Source of the DNA: Tritrichomonas musculus
Lineage: Eukaryota > Parabasalia > Tritrichomonadida > Tritrichomonadidae
Assembly (NCBI GenBank): GCA_039105265.1
Contig: JAPFFF010000008.1
Location: 2,170,001 to 2,234,000 of the forward strand
DNA: 64,000 nucleotides
Reading direction: 5' to 3'
Shown: positions 18,081 through 28,283 of the stretch, one piece after another
How positions within the stretch are numbered: position 1 is the first letter of the stretch
Layout: every line of letters starts with the position of its first letter
Notes under the pieces: model-generated
The model's database searches: none
What the model was told of the DNA's origin: nothing
The model's input: only the letters and a program-made list of their open reading frames with translations
Made by a program: the position numbers and the translations under genes

Positions 18081-20273
18081 TTAGATATCAATTTGATCAA
18101 TAACGATAGGCTCATTACCATTATCCTGAATTTCTCCTTCTTCCCCTTCCTCTTCGATATTAGGAGCATTATCAATTGGAATTGCATCAATTTGATTTAA
18201 TATATTCATCTGGTTTGCTTTTTCTTCTTGTAAAAACTGGCTATTTTCATCTTCTGAAGCTCTTCGAACAGATAGAACATGCGGCCAGCTTGCTTCTTCA
18301 GGATCAGTATAATCAGCATCAGGTGAAAAATAAATTAAATTAATCATAGCTTGTGCTTGACAAATAGCGAAATAATGAGCATCTTCATATTCATCTGTTC
18401 CATCTTGCTGTGCTAATTCTTCTTCGATTGCTTGATTTAAATCTTTCCAAAACATAATAAAATATGGTACACCATCACAATCAGATCCTTTCATTATAAA
18501 TGGCAGGTCCTGAGTTGATAATGAAGCAATTAATGGAAGATCGTTTTCAACAATATCCTTTGATATTCCGTTTGTTGTAATAAAATCGGTAATTGCAAAA
18601 AGATCAACACCTTCAGAATCAATTGAAATAAGAACTTGATATAGTTTGTTTAAATCATGACATGCAAAAATATAATCGCACTGACTTAATGTATATTTCA
18701 AATGCTCTGAAATGAAGGCAATTCTTTTTGATTCTTCAAAAGGAGCGAAAGGCTCAAGTTTTATATCAGAGTATTCAATATTATCAACGATAAAAATAGT
18801 TTTTGTCAAACCTAATGCTCTTGGAATAAGGATCGGCAGTTGAAATACCAAAGTAATCCATGATTCCATCGCATAAGGGGTTTTCCAAGTTTCGGCAATT
18901 TCTTCACCTATTTCAATTAGCAAATTTTGAATTTTCTTCTGAGGAATATTTTCGATAAAACTTTTTGCTAAAACAAGTGGTTCTGGACTTGTAACAATTG
19001 ATTCAAAGTAATGCTTAATATCAGGCATCAAACGAATGAATATTGGCTTTTGCTTGGGGATTGCTTCACAAATCATTTTAACAAATGTCAAGTAAAATCC
19101 TTTAAGGTCATTAAAAAGAGGAATAATATCTTTAATATCAAGGCAAAATAAAAAGTAATTTTTCCAATCACCGCATACACCAAAATCGAGAATTGCTTCT
19201 TGAGCATAAATTTCCAGTAATGTTGATTTGCCTGATTTTGGTGGTCCGATAATGCCTGTGTTAAATCGATGGCCACCACAACCTGCAGCAATAAATCTAT
19301 GTTTTCGAACAGATTCTCTTGCATATGCTCGAACTTCTTCATTTAGGAAAAGACCATCTGTTTTTTCACAAAAATGAAATTGTGTTAAATAGTCCATTGC
19401 GGAATTTATCCATAAAGCTTTATGGTTATTTTCATTTGTTTCTGCTTCTGCAATAAATTTTCTTTGTTTATTTGATAATCTTGAAAAAGCATTGCTAATT
19501 TCTTTCATTTGACTCAGTTCTTCTTGGCTAAAAAGTCTAGAAAGAAGCTGATTGGCTTGATCTAAACGCGTTTTTGATATTACTTGCTTTTCAACCACAA
19601 CTTTCTGAGGTTTGACTGAAGTTGTTGATATTGTTGCTGTTTCTGATCCAACAAAAGTATAACTAGTTTGATCAAAGAAATGGAAATTTTGATTAGAAAG
19701 TTGTGAATTTTTCCCATCAGGTGATAATGGACTTGAACTACGTTTTGAAAAAGATGAAGCTAATCTTGATGTTCGGGAGCTTGAAGTATCGTATTGCCTT
19801 TGCGTTTCTTTTCTTTGTTTACGCCTTAGATTTGCTTGATCAACGGTTAAAGCTTCTGGAAATCCAATAACCATGCATTTTGGAGCTGCACCAAAGGGAA
19901 CTTTTTTTGTTTTGGGAAATTCTGCATAGAGTAAAGGAGCTGAAGGATCAAAAATTCTTATTTGCTTTTCCTTTTGCTTTTGTTCAAAATCAAAGTTTGC
20001 ATCTTCTCCTTCTGGTTGATCTGTTGAAGCGATAATTGTGGTACCAGGTTCAAGTTCTGAAATATGATGAATAAATTTATTTTCAGAATCATAAAAAGCT
20101 CTAATTGCTGTTTCACGGAGTCTAAAAATTGATTGACAAGATTTTCTAAATGCTTGAAGAGTAGTTGGAATAAAAACACGCTTGGCTCCCGACTTTTTTT
20201 TAACTTTCTTTCCTTGAAGCTTAACAAAGACATATGCTGTTCCTGTTGTAGAAGTAGAAGCGCTTTCACTCAT
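18081..20273 (-). CDS. Doublecortin/ubiquitin-like domain plus P-loop STAND-like ATPase
   Basis: 730 residues from ATG 20273. Residues 10-80 (YVFVKLQGKKVKKKSGAKRV, then FRKSCQSIFRL and a GTTIIAST strand) fit a DCX or ubiquitin-like roll, the microtubule-binding fold of doublecortins. A Ser/Lys linker follows. Near residue 341 there is a good Walker A, GPPKSGKSTLLEIYAQEA, and near 486 a Walker B-like KTIFIVDNIEYSD, followed by an alpha/beta segment with AFISEHLKYTLSQCDYIFACHD. This suggests a STAND/ORC-like ATPase. The C-terminal 100 residues are acidic (EEEGEEGEIQ). Role unknown; a cytoskeletal ATP switch is an inference. A 788-bp mobile element begins 46 bp upstream. Confidence 0.7.
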   Translation of the reverse strand: MSESASTSTTGTAYVFVKLQGKKVKKKSGAKRVFIPTTLQAFRKSCQSIFRLRETAIRAFYDSENKFIHHISELEPGTTIIASTDQPEGEDANFDFEQKQKEKQIRIFDPSAPLLYAEFPKTKKVPFGAAPKCMVIGFPEALTVDQANLRRKQRKETQRQYDTSSSRTSRLASSFSKRSSSPLSPDGKNSQLSNQNFHFFDQTSYTFVGSETATISTTSVKPQKVVVEKQVISKTRLDQANQLLSRLFSQEELSQMKEISNAFSRLSNKQRKFIAEAETNENNHKALWINSAMDYLTQFHFCEKTDGLFLNEEVRAYARESVRKHRFIAAGCGGHRFNTGIIGPPKSGKSTLLEIYAQEAILDFGVCGDWKNYFLFCLDIKDIIPLFNDLKGFYLTFVKMICEAIPKQKPIFIRLMPDIKHYFESIVTSPEPLVLAKSFIENIPQKKIQNLLIEIGEEIAETWKTPYAMESWITLVFQLPILIPRALGLTKTIFIVDNIEYSDIKLEPFAPFEESKRIAFISEHLKYTLSQCDYIFACHDLNKLYQVLISIDSEGVDLFAITDFITTNGISKDIVENDLPLIASLSTQDLPFIMKGSDCDGVPYFIMFWKDLNQAIEEELAQQDGTDEYEDAHYFAICQAQAMINLIYFSPDADYTDPEEASWPHVLSVRRASEDENSQFLQEEKANQMNILNQIDAIPIDNAPNIEEEGEEGEIQDNGNEPIVIDQIDI

Positions 20274-20315
20274 TTCGCATATAAGATATCTGTACGTTTA
20301 GATCATTACGTTTTC

Positions 20316-21111
20316 TTAAGGACGTGGTAGGACCAAATATAATCTCATTTTTGTATGTAAAATATCTCATTTAATATTTATTATCACAAAACTTTATCAA
20401 TTAAATTGCATTAACATTTAAATATATAATACTATTTTACCAATAATTTCAAAAATTATCCCAGAAGACAATTTGCTGTCATTCAATTTTTATGATATCG
20501 GACCTGTTGAAGTATAAATTTTTGAATAAAAAAGTAAATGAATTAAAAAAATACTCAATAGGAAATATTCAACAAATGATTAATTTTGATATATTAATAG
20601 TTCAAGTGCTACATTTGTGAATTCGTATACTTCTATTCATTTGAAATTTATGAATTTGGCTAAAACCACTTTTTTTTATCACCTCATTAAAATTGAATTT
20701 TAATGTATGCAATAAATAATATTATAGTAAACTTACAAATATCCCAAAATTAAACTCTATTTAAGAAAAAAGTATAACAAAATTTTTTCAGAATATTGAT
20801 GATCATTAAATTTTTTTTTCAAATTATGTAATTTTGGTCAATAGGAAAAGTGAGCAAGCATGTATATATTTAATAAAAACCATTTATTTTTTGATTAATA
20901 AAGTCGTTCTGATGTTCTATTCATTTTAATGTCATTTTTAATTTGGATGCTTTTCTTTCATATACATAGGAGATCTCATTTATTATTGATTTATTTTAAT
21001 AAATATCAAATATATAATATAATAATATATTTTAGAACTACAATAACAAATTATTTAAGGAGATATTTACACATAAAATTCAAATTATATTTGGTCCTAC
21101 CACGTCCTTAA
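20316..21111. mobile_element. TTAA-flanked non-autonomous DNA transposon (MITE), 788 bp
   Basis: A perfect 24-bp terminal inverted repeat joins 20320-20343 (GGACGTGGTAGGACCAAATA..) to 21084-21107. Imperfect pairing extends to about 45 bp, including AATATCTC. Both ends are bordered by TTAA (20316-20319 and 21108-21111), a target-site duplication. No long reading frame is inside, so it needs a transposase in trans. TTAA targets and this end wording link it to the candidate element at 5154. The perfect ends imply a young insertion. It stands just upstream of the DCX-ATPase gene. Confidence 0.85.
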
Positions 21112-21283
21112 ATCAAAAAATGTAAACTTTTTAATAAAAATGTAAACTTTTTAAAAAAGAAAATTTTGTTTCAATAAATCACCATCATCGAACTTCCCAT
21201 ATAATTATAAAAAGTTTTGCCAATTTTTTATTTCTCTTTTTTCTTAAGATTTGGCGTTCAGTCCTGGCAATGATAGCTGGAAT

Positions 21284-21521
21284 GATTCTAAAATCGGTGT
21301 ACAATTGAAAGAGCCTTCAAAAAGTGGATTAATAAAATGCTCTACACTACATACCCCTTAGTGGGCATCGAGCGAAGCCGAGACCCCGCGGATGATGGTA
21401 AGAATCGGTAAAAAATATGTAACATAAAAAGATTTTTTTATTAGAATTTTATTATGATTATTTTTTCTGAAGAATTTCCACTTTTTGAATATCTTCAGAA
21501 TTGTACACCCATTTTAGAATC
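21284..21521. repeat. Inverted-repeat element with central GC-rich hairpin
   Basis: The arms 21284-21330 and 21475-21521 are complementary: GATTCTAAAATCGGTGTACA against GATTCTAAAATGGGTGTACA, then AATT and, after a diverged gap, TTCAAAAAGTGGA on both sides. Between them, 21361-21389 (GTGGGCATCGAGCGAAGCCG..) folds into a strong GC stem (GTGGG with CCCCGC, TCG with CGA, GC-GAA-GC tip), in sharp contrast to the AT-rich surroundings. It is either a MITE with internal hairpin or a structured RNA locus. Confidence 0.65.
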
Positions 21522-21921
21522 TATCCTTTTCCTGTTTTACATCACATAAAAAAATTTAGCAATTTTTTTGAATACAATATTTACATCATAATTTGAATTT
21601 ATTTTAATCGTTTTGTATTAAAAAGTGGATTTTCCGATTTTGCACCATTTTTAAATTTTACTACAAAACTGCAATACCGTATTGTATATATTGATATAAA
21701 ATGTTTCATGAATAATGCATTTAATAGATCTTATTTATAGCTCAAATGGAAGTATCGTGTAATTCCATAAAAAATTTTTTTAATAAAATTATGAAAATTT
21801 TAAAAATTTATATTGAATAAAACTTTTTCTGAAAATATTTTTTATTTGATAAGAATTGAATGAATAAAGCTGCCATTTAATGACCTGGTAAAATTTGAAT
21901 GAACAGCATATCATTTTGATA

Positions 21922-22344
21922 TAATGCTTTGTTCTAGTTTTGTTTCACAACCTTGCGCAAGCAACGCCACTATCAGTGCCAATTTTAGTGAATCTAGTTC
22001 ATTAGGAACTGGAAGTGGAAAAAGAAAGAAGACTAAAATTATCGCTTTTAGAAAAGCAATTGCAATATGAAAAGTCTAGAGAATTTCATATTTTGAAAAT
22101 GCATTTTAGCTCAGGCATTTCATTATTTGAGTTGAAAAGTGTTTCAACAATTCTTACATCAGTTTATAATATTCCAAAACCAAGTCGAGATCAAAAAAGA
22201 AGCTCCGTATTACTCTTAGGATGGTTCATCGAAAATTGGAGTTATATTGAACCTGTACTACCATTTATTCATCTTCTAGACGAAAATAAAGTTGTTATTA
22301 ATGGAGCCCGCGAAATGATTGAAACAGGATTAATCACTATTTAA
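21922..22344 (+). pseudogene. Unknown small gene, frame-interrupted or with an unseen intron
   Basis: I do not recognise the protein. ATG 21922 opens MLCSSFVSQPCASNATISAN, continues as a Ser/Lys-rich frame and stops at about 22068. A second frame, overlapping from about 22009, reads a coiled-coil-like EKERRLKLSLLEKQLQYEKS and then a well-formed globular end with RSSVLLLGWFIENWSYIEPV and LLDENKVVINGAREMIE, stopping at 22344. The first ATG in that frame is 22099, which would cut the helix. So either one base shifts the frame, or a short intron lies in 21970-22010, or translation begins at 22099 (81 aa). No trichomonad-type intron boundary (GTAYGT...ACACACAG) is visible. Confidence 0.45.
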
Positions 22345-22622
22345 AATTATTTTTAAAATAAAATAAATAAATAAAAAAAAAGTAATCACTATTAAAAAAT
22401 TATTATATTTAAAATTGGCATTTATAATCTTTTCTTTTTTGCAATGCATTTTTACTAATCTTTACTTAAACTTTATTGTTTTCATCATTTTTGCATTTTC
22501 ATGTCGAAACAAATTCGATAATTGTCAAACTTCCAAAGATCTATCAGCTGGTAGATTCTTTTTGAACTATACCATCAAAAACATGAAATAAATAAATAGA
22601 TCGAATTTTTAGACAAACAAAA

Positions 22623-25600
22623 TTAAGTACATTTATCAACAAATTCAGTCAAAGAAGAAACATGATTAATAAAGTGTGTCAAAGCGATTGAAGTATTATC
22701 ATTCAATAATTTTATTTCATTCTGAGGTAATTCATACAAAAAATGTTCCAAATATTTTTCAAATGAAACCATTCTATTCATTCCACTTGACATGAGAGAA
22801 TAATTGAAAAGAGGAGTCATTTCGTCAGCCTGAGGAGCGCCTCCAATTGCCAAGTCGAACATTCTCTGTATCAAATTAATTGCAGATGATATATAATTAA
22901 CAGCTTCAAGAGGTATTTCAACAACTTCAGCTTCTCTGAGTTCCATCATAACAAAATCAAACAACTGATTACTAGAAAATATTTTGCTCAATTTTGGCGG
23001 GGCAGGTTCAACACAAATTCTTTCAATTAATTGCTTATCAATTTTTTCAGTAAGAGTGTCATTTAAGTTATTAGCTTCAATGAAATCATCAAGTGTCATT
23101 TTTTGCATTAGCCATGTGTGAAAGTGGGAAGCAACTCCTTGAAGAGCATATTCAGCAATTGGCGTAATAAAAGATTTCAGTTTCAATATGGAAGATGAAT
23201 AAAATTCATGAAATGAAGACTTTTTAACCATCATTTCATTCAATTTCTCATCAGCTAATGTTTCAATTCCTTTATCACTTTCTAAGAAAAGTTGTAAAAG
23301 TGATGAATATATAATTGGATATGAGAGTTCTGCTTTTTGCTGATAAAGATCAACTTCAGCATCAAGCTGTTCAAACATACGAGCTATATTTGCGAGAATT
23401 TCGTCGTTTCGATCGAGGTATTCGCGATTACGACGGATTTCATCATCAAGACATTCCAATATTTTATTGAAATTATTTTGACCAACTTCATCTAACTTTT
23501 TTGTCAAATTGCTTAGATATATATTAGTTGTGTAATCTTTACGAAGTTTTGTAATTCTTTTGTAGTAGTTGATATATTGAAGATTATGATTGTTTGAGGT
23601 GTTTGGAGCAAGATTTGTATTTGCTTCATTCTGGTTTTCAATTTTATTGCTAATATTAGTATCTGCATTGTTGCTAACTTCGTTTTTGATTTCATTATCA
23701 ACAACTTCGTTTGCTGAATTTTCATTGGCGTTATTTTCATTATTAGCAGTGTCTTTTAACAGGTTATCATTATTGACATTTTCATTTAAAACGCTTTCTG
23801 GTGTATTTTCAGCATTATTATTTTCAGATATATTTTCTATTAAATCCTTTTCTGCATTATTTTCTGTATTATTTTCAGCTATATTTTCATTGCTATTACT
23901 TTCAATAATATTTTCATTGCTACTACTTTCTGGAATATCTTCGTTATTATTAGCCTCACGAATATTTACAGTATTATTATCAACAAAATTTTCGGTATTA
24001 ACATTTTCTGTATTATTTTCATTATTTCTAGTGATCCCATCTTCTCCAGTTTTGCCTTTTTGAATATTTTCATCATTTGAATAAATCGGAGGAATTGAAA
24101 TATTGGGAGCTTCGTTACTGCTAGCATTATTTCCATCTTCATTTGGTAAATTTGAATAGCTATTCAAAAGTTTTTCAGATGAAGCTTCACTTTTTTGAAC
24201 ATTGCTTTCAATTGGTATTTTATTTAATACATCAACACTAGAATTAAATTTAGATGAACTAAAGTTATCAATCGGAGTACCGTTATTGGCATTATTTGAA
24301 TTTAGAGCACTGCTGGTGCTATTACTCTTCGTTGGGAGTCTTTTCCTTCTTCTAACAGAGCTATTTAGGTCTCTAATAAGTGTCTTTTCTTCATCTTCAT
24401 CGTGCTCTTTTGCAACTGTCAAAAATTTAAATAATGAATGAGATGCATCAGTGAATTGAGAAGAAGAATTTGGCTTTTCAACAAAATTGGGAGCAATTTC
24501 TGGCTTTTTGAATCCGAATACTTCGCATTTTTGGAATTCAAATCGGAAGAAATCAAGGTTTGCATCAGTATCAGATGTAAAAAAGTCAGAAAGCATGATT
24601 TTATTTTGTGATGGAGAAGGCTTATCAAAAACAAGATATTTCGCAAGAAGGCAAACATCACTCATTGTAAACATTAAATTCATATGTTCAGTTTGAAGAA
24701 GAGATATAAGTTGTGCGATTCGAGGACCATCGTTATCAATTTTATTTTCATCAACATTAACAAGTTCATTCAAAAAGTCAGCAAGGGGAATAGCTTTAAC
24801 AAGATCAATTTCGTTCTGAGGCATTGGAAAACGAGATGGGATTTTATCAACATGAAGAATCATACGAAGAAGCAAAGCAAGTTGATTGAGAGTTTTCATT
24901 GGTCCGTTAGGAGACATATCAATTTGATATGATGGAGGAAGTACACAATAAGCTTTTGGAAGTGAAATTGCAGGAACCAGAATGCAATCAATAAAAAGAA
25001 TTTCAATACGATATATTTTTTCTTCTTTGTTTGGAGCTAAATCAGAAAACTTTTTTAATAGAAGACGAACATCTTTCGGGAAGGTGGATATATTATCTTT
25101 CATGCGTTTGATCATTTCCATTGCATATATAACAATTTGCTGTGTGCCTCTATTTGAATCTTGACGAACGAGACGAAGAATCATTTCTCCGATAGAGAGA
25201 GTAAGAAATTGGTGTATATTTGATCCATGAATATAATTTTTAAAGCATTCGAAAAGCCAATGTTCTCTAAATTTCGGGAAGAATGAAGGAGGTAATTGCT
25301 TAGAAATTTCTAATAAAAAGTCAATATAAGCATGGCGAAGCTCAATTGACCAGCAATGACAAAACAATGAAGGAAGTGTTGAGCATGCAAGAAAATCGCA
25401 TGGTTTCATGTTCGATGGTAAAAATGGAACTTGCTCCATTAAAGAATCTGTTTGAATTTTTGCAAAAATTTTTGGCATTTCAGTAAAATTGGTATAAATT
25501 GAATTTATAAAAGAGTTTACATCAGTTTTTAAAAGTCCTAAAGTATGAACAAATTGATCATTAACAAAAAATCCCTCTGGTCGAATAAAAGAAAGTTGAA

Positions 25601-25799
25601 CAAAACTTTTAACACTTTGTAATGTCATCCTAAGGCAATATCCTGAGCGTAATGAGGTTAGGCATCGATATTCTTGTGTCGATTTTGCTTTTTTAAGTAA
25701 TGTTTTACGATTTGCTGCTATTTCGGTAAGTTGGTATTTTTGTGTAGTCTCAATTTCAATGCATTCTTCATGATATGATTTTATTGATCTTTGATTCAT
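22623..25799 (-). CDS. RasGAP-VPS9 protein, GAPVD1/Gapex-like
   Basis: 1,058 residues from the first ATG (25799). The N-terminal half (~120-400) is helical, with a RasGAP-like block: FLTLSIGEMILRLVRQD, then FIDCILVPAISLPKAY and MKTLNQLALLLRMILH, like the family's FLRxxxPAI..P and R.L..IAK.LQ. A low-complexity Asn/Glu/Ser region (NNEN, ENIxE repeats) spans about 480-750. The C-terminal 330 residues fit a helical bundle plus VPS9 domain: IPLEAVNYISSAINLIQRMF, ADEMTPLFNYSLMSSGMNRM and FEKYLEHFLYELPQNE, matching VPS9 'aDdhlPll.y.ii.a'. VPS9 domains exchange nucleotide on Rab5-type GTPases at endosomes. The arginine finger of the GAP part could not be placed. Confidence 0.7.
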   Translation of the reverse strand: MNQRSIKSYHEECIEIETTQKYQLTEIAANRKTLLKKAKSTQEYRCLTSLRSGYCLRMTLQSVKSFVQLSFIRPEGFFVNDQFVHTLGLLKTDVNSFINSIYTNFTEMPKIFAKIQTDSLMEQVPFLPSNMKPCDFLACSTLPSLFCHCWSIELRHAYIDFLLEISKQLPPSFFPKFREHWLFECFKNYIHGSNIHQFLTLSIGEMILRLVRQDSNRGTQQIVIYAMEMIKRMKDNISTFPKDVRLLLKKFSDLAPNKEEKIYRIEILFIDCILVPAISLPKAYCVLPPSYQIDMSPNGPMKTLNQLALLLRMILHVDKIPSRFPMPQNEIDLVKAIPLADFLNELVNVDENKIDNDGPRIAQLISLLQTEHMNLMFTMSDVCLLAKYLVFDKPSPSQNKIMLSDFFTSDTDANLDFFRFEFQKCEVFGFKKPEIAPNFVEKPNSSSQFTDASHSLFKFLTVAKEHDEDEEKTLIRDLNSSVRRRKRLPTKSNSTSSALNSNNANNGTPIDNFSSSKFNSSVDVLNKIPIESNVQKSEASSEKLLNSYSNLPNEDGNNASSNEAPNISIPPIYSNDENIQKGKTGEDGITRNNENNTENVNTENFVDNNTVNIREANNNEDIPESSSNENIIESNSNENIAENNTENNAEKDLIENISENNNAENTPESVLNENVNNDNLLKDTANNENNANENSANEVVDNEIKNEVSNNADTNISNKIENQNEANTNLAPNTSNNHNLQYINYYKRITKLRKDYTTNIYLSNLTKKLDEVGQNNFNKILECLDDEIRRNREYLDRNDEILANIARMFEQLDAEVDLYQQKAELSYPIIYSSLLQLFLESDKGIETLADEKLNEMMVKKSSFHEFYSSSILKLKSFITPIAEYALQGVASHFHTWLMQKMTLDDFIEANNLNDTLTEKIDKQLIERICVEPAPPKLSKIFSSNQLFDFVMMELREAEVVEIPLEAVNYISSAINLIQRMFDLAIGGAPQADEMTPLFNYSLMSSGMNRMVSFEKYLEHFLYELPQNEIKLLNDNTSIALTHFINHVSSLTEFVDKCT

Positions 25800-26650
25800 A
25801 CAAATATTCTCCAACCGTTGTACTAATATCAATTTTACTAGGTCATTATCTTTATATATTGTGTAATTATATCTTAAACAATAATGAATATAGCTTTTTT
25901 ATGCATACATTTTTGTGGTAATTTAATTTTTTTAATCATTCCTTCTTTAAAATTATATTCCTTTATTTGCCAATAAAGTAATAAGATTTGGTTGTATCAA
26001 TAAGGCCTGCCTATTAATATTTATTATTAATACAACATATATTTTACTAGAGTAATGACTTTAAATAATTTTTTTACTCAATTTCTATATTTTTAAATTC
26101 ATACATCTAAAAATACATATTTAACTACGTGTATTTAGATTTTTGGAACTTCAAATAATTATATCTATTTATATTATTTTGAATAATTAATAGAATGCTT
26201 AGTGAATTAAATTGTAGAATTGTTTTAACTGTTTTATCAGCAATTCATGATATTTAATTTAATGTTAAATCAACCAAAACTTAATATTTCTTAGAGTTTC
26301 AAAATATACATGTTGATCAGTGGAAACAAATTGTTTGAAACAATCAATAGATTTTAATTTCTTTCAAATTTAAGATTTTACAATTTTTCAATCATTCAAT
26401 ATGGAACGTTTACGAAGCATTATTGAAAAAGTTGCTTCATATTGTGCAGAACTCGTTATTTAAACAAATGAAGATTATAGTTCCCCATATTTTTGCTTTC
26501 AAAAATCATGTTTCGTAAGATAATACTTTTTTATTTTTTATTTGAAAATATAAAATATACCAACTTTTTCAAACAAATCATCAACTGAAATTCATAAATT
26601 GAATGCAATTCAAAAATAAGTTATAGACTAATTACCTATTTTTGCATCAT
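25800..26650. other. Divergent intergenic region, no gene seen
   Basis: 851 bp, AT-rich. A 20-codon open frame at 26401 (MERLRSIIEKVASYCAELVI) is too short to call. AACTTTTTCAA near 26555 is a variant of the recurrent motif. Confidence 0.35.
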
Positions 26651-27964
26651 ATGATAATATCAAATGTGGAAACACAAAAATCGAATCAAATGCTCTCTTC
26701 ATCTTCAGAAGACTCGCTACTTCTTTGTAATCACGCTGATGAAATAAATCAGAATTTCAAAATTTCAAAATTCTCATCTTTATCTTTTTCAAATAAAAAA
26801 GAATTGTTTATTTTCTTTGCAGATCATATATCAGATTTAATTGATTTAGCTTTTAAAGATACAGAAACAGAAGACAGTAAAAAAGCCTTTATTTTTCTGA
26901 GTAATGGACCTCCACTTATAATTGATGCTTTAACCAAAGACTTTATTTTCTTTTTAAGAGTTACAGAGTTACTTCAAGACCCCTCAAGCTTATCAAATTC
27001 ATGCATCATTCAAAGGATATCTGTGATTTTTAATTATCTTATTTTGAATGATGTTCAATTTTCTATTGATTCAATAGGATTTTTGCCTCAATTGCTTCCA
27101 TACATAGGTGAAGATGCTGTTTATGATCTTTTTCACACAATATTCACTAATAAATCTCAATTAAAACAAATGAGAATAATGCTGTCAAGCACAAGTATCG
27201 ATACATATGTAATCAATGAAATTCAAAATTCGCCAGGCTATGTAAATAGCTCTTCTTTTTCCACATATTCAAAAGAACTAAATTTACTTTTAATTATTCG
27301 CGATGGACTTACATCTAAACATTTAAAAAAATCTTTCCAAAATGATAAAGTTTTGAATGCTCTCTATTCTATTTCCACAGTAACGAAAGAACCTCTTTTG
27401 TTAAATCAAATTTGGGCTTCTTTAGCTTTAATAGTAAATCAAAATTTAATTAGCAAAATGAAAGATGTATTTGATGAATCCATGAAAATCATTTCTCAGC
27501 CTTTTGAAAGGCTTCATTCTTACCATATATCAATATTTGATTTTTTAGCCAATATTGTGGATACAGATGCATCAATGTTTACTACAACTCAAAAAAGGCT
27601 TATTTGTCAAACATTTCAAAATCTTTCTCTTAAATTTCCTAATTCAACATACCTTATTTCTTCCATGTTCAATTTCATTAGAAAATCGCTTCATAATAGA
27701 GAATTTGCACAAAGGATTCTTGATGGATATATCTCATTCTTCATTGAGCTTGGGAAAAGTGAAAAAAGAACAGCTGTATCTGCAAGTTCACTTATATTTC
27801 TTGCAGATCTCGATGAAATGAAAACGTCAAGCTATTTGATCAGCAAATATTTGTCAGAAAATCGTAAATATATTTCGTTTCATAAGTCTTTCTTTAAGAA
27901 TTACCTTGATGAGCTTCATAAACCATATGGAGGCAATATTCAAATTTGCTCATCTCGAAAATGA
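26651..27964 (+). CDS. Orphan helical-repeat protein
   Basis: 437 residues from the first in-frame ATG (26651). I do not recognise it. The sequence is almost all amphipathic helices with Leu/Ile/Phe/Ser, such as SIDSIGFLPQLLPYIGEDAV, LLNQIWASLALIVNQNL and TKRLICQTFQNL-like helices, consistent with an armadillo/HEAT-type solenoid. No membrane segment or motif stands out. The style resembles the orphan at 38289, and both may belong to one lineage-specific family of ARM-like proteins. It converges with the Sec24-like gene. Confidence 0.7.
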   Translation: MIISNVETQKSNQMLSSSSEDSLLLCNHADEINQNFKISKFSSLSFSNKKELFIFFADHISDLIDLAFKDTETEDSKKAFIFLSNGPPLIIDALTKDFIFFLRVTELLQDPSSLSNSCIIQRISVIFNYLILNDVQFSIDSIGFLPQLLPYIGEDAVYDLFHTIFTNKSQLKQMRIMLSSTSIDTYVINEIQNSPGYVNSSSFSTYSKELNLLLIIRDGLTSKHLKKSFQNDKVLNALYSISTVTKEPLLLNQIWASLALIVNQNLISKMKDVFDESMKIISQPFERLHSYHISIFDFLANIVDTDASMFTTTQKRLICQTFQNLSLKFPNSTYLISSMFNFIRKSLHNREFAQRILDGYISFFIELGKSEKRTAVSASSLIFLADLDEMKTSSYLISKYLSENRKYISFHKSFFKNYLDELHKPYGGNIQICSSRK

Positions 27965-28283
27965 GTTACGGATTCATAATTTTGCGTTTAGTATTATATT
28001 CTATCTTATTTGTTTTGTTTATTAAAATTTCTATCTCTTATATGCATTCTCTTTTTTTAATACCGAAAAATGATTTTATATCTATTGAAGAGTGTACTCT
28101 TATTAATATTATCTGCTGGATATAACTTTTTGCTTGGTTTATTTTCAGAAAAAGTTGTATCGTACTATTATAATGATAAAATGAGCATAATGGCAATAAA
28201 AAAATTATGAGAGAAAAATTTATTTAATATCATACAACATAAAGGATAAAATATAATTTTGTTCAAATGTAAATGAACTTCTA
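27965..28283. other. Convergent intergenic region
   Basis: 319 bp between two gene ends; AT-rich; nothing recognised beyond T-rich 3' sequence. Confidence 0.35.

Noticed and set aside
26401-26463. 20-codon frame starting MERLRSIIEK as a gene fragment
   Set aside because: Too short to distinguish from chance; no neighbouring frame continues it.
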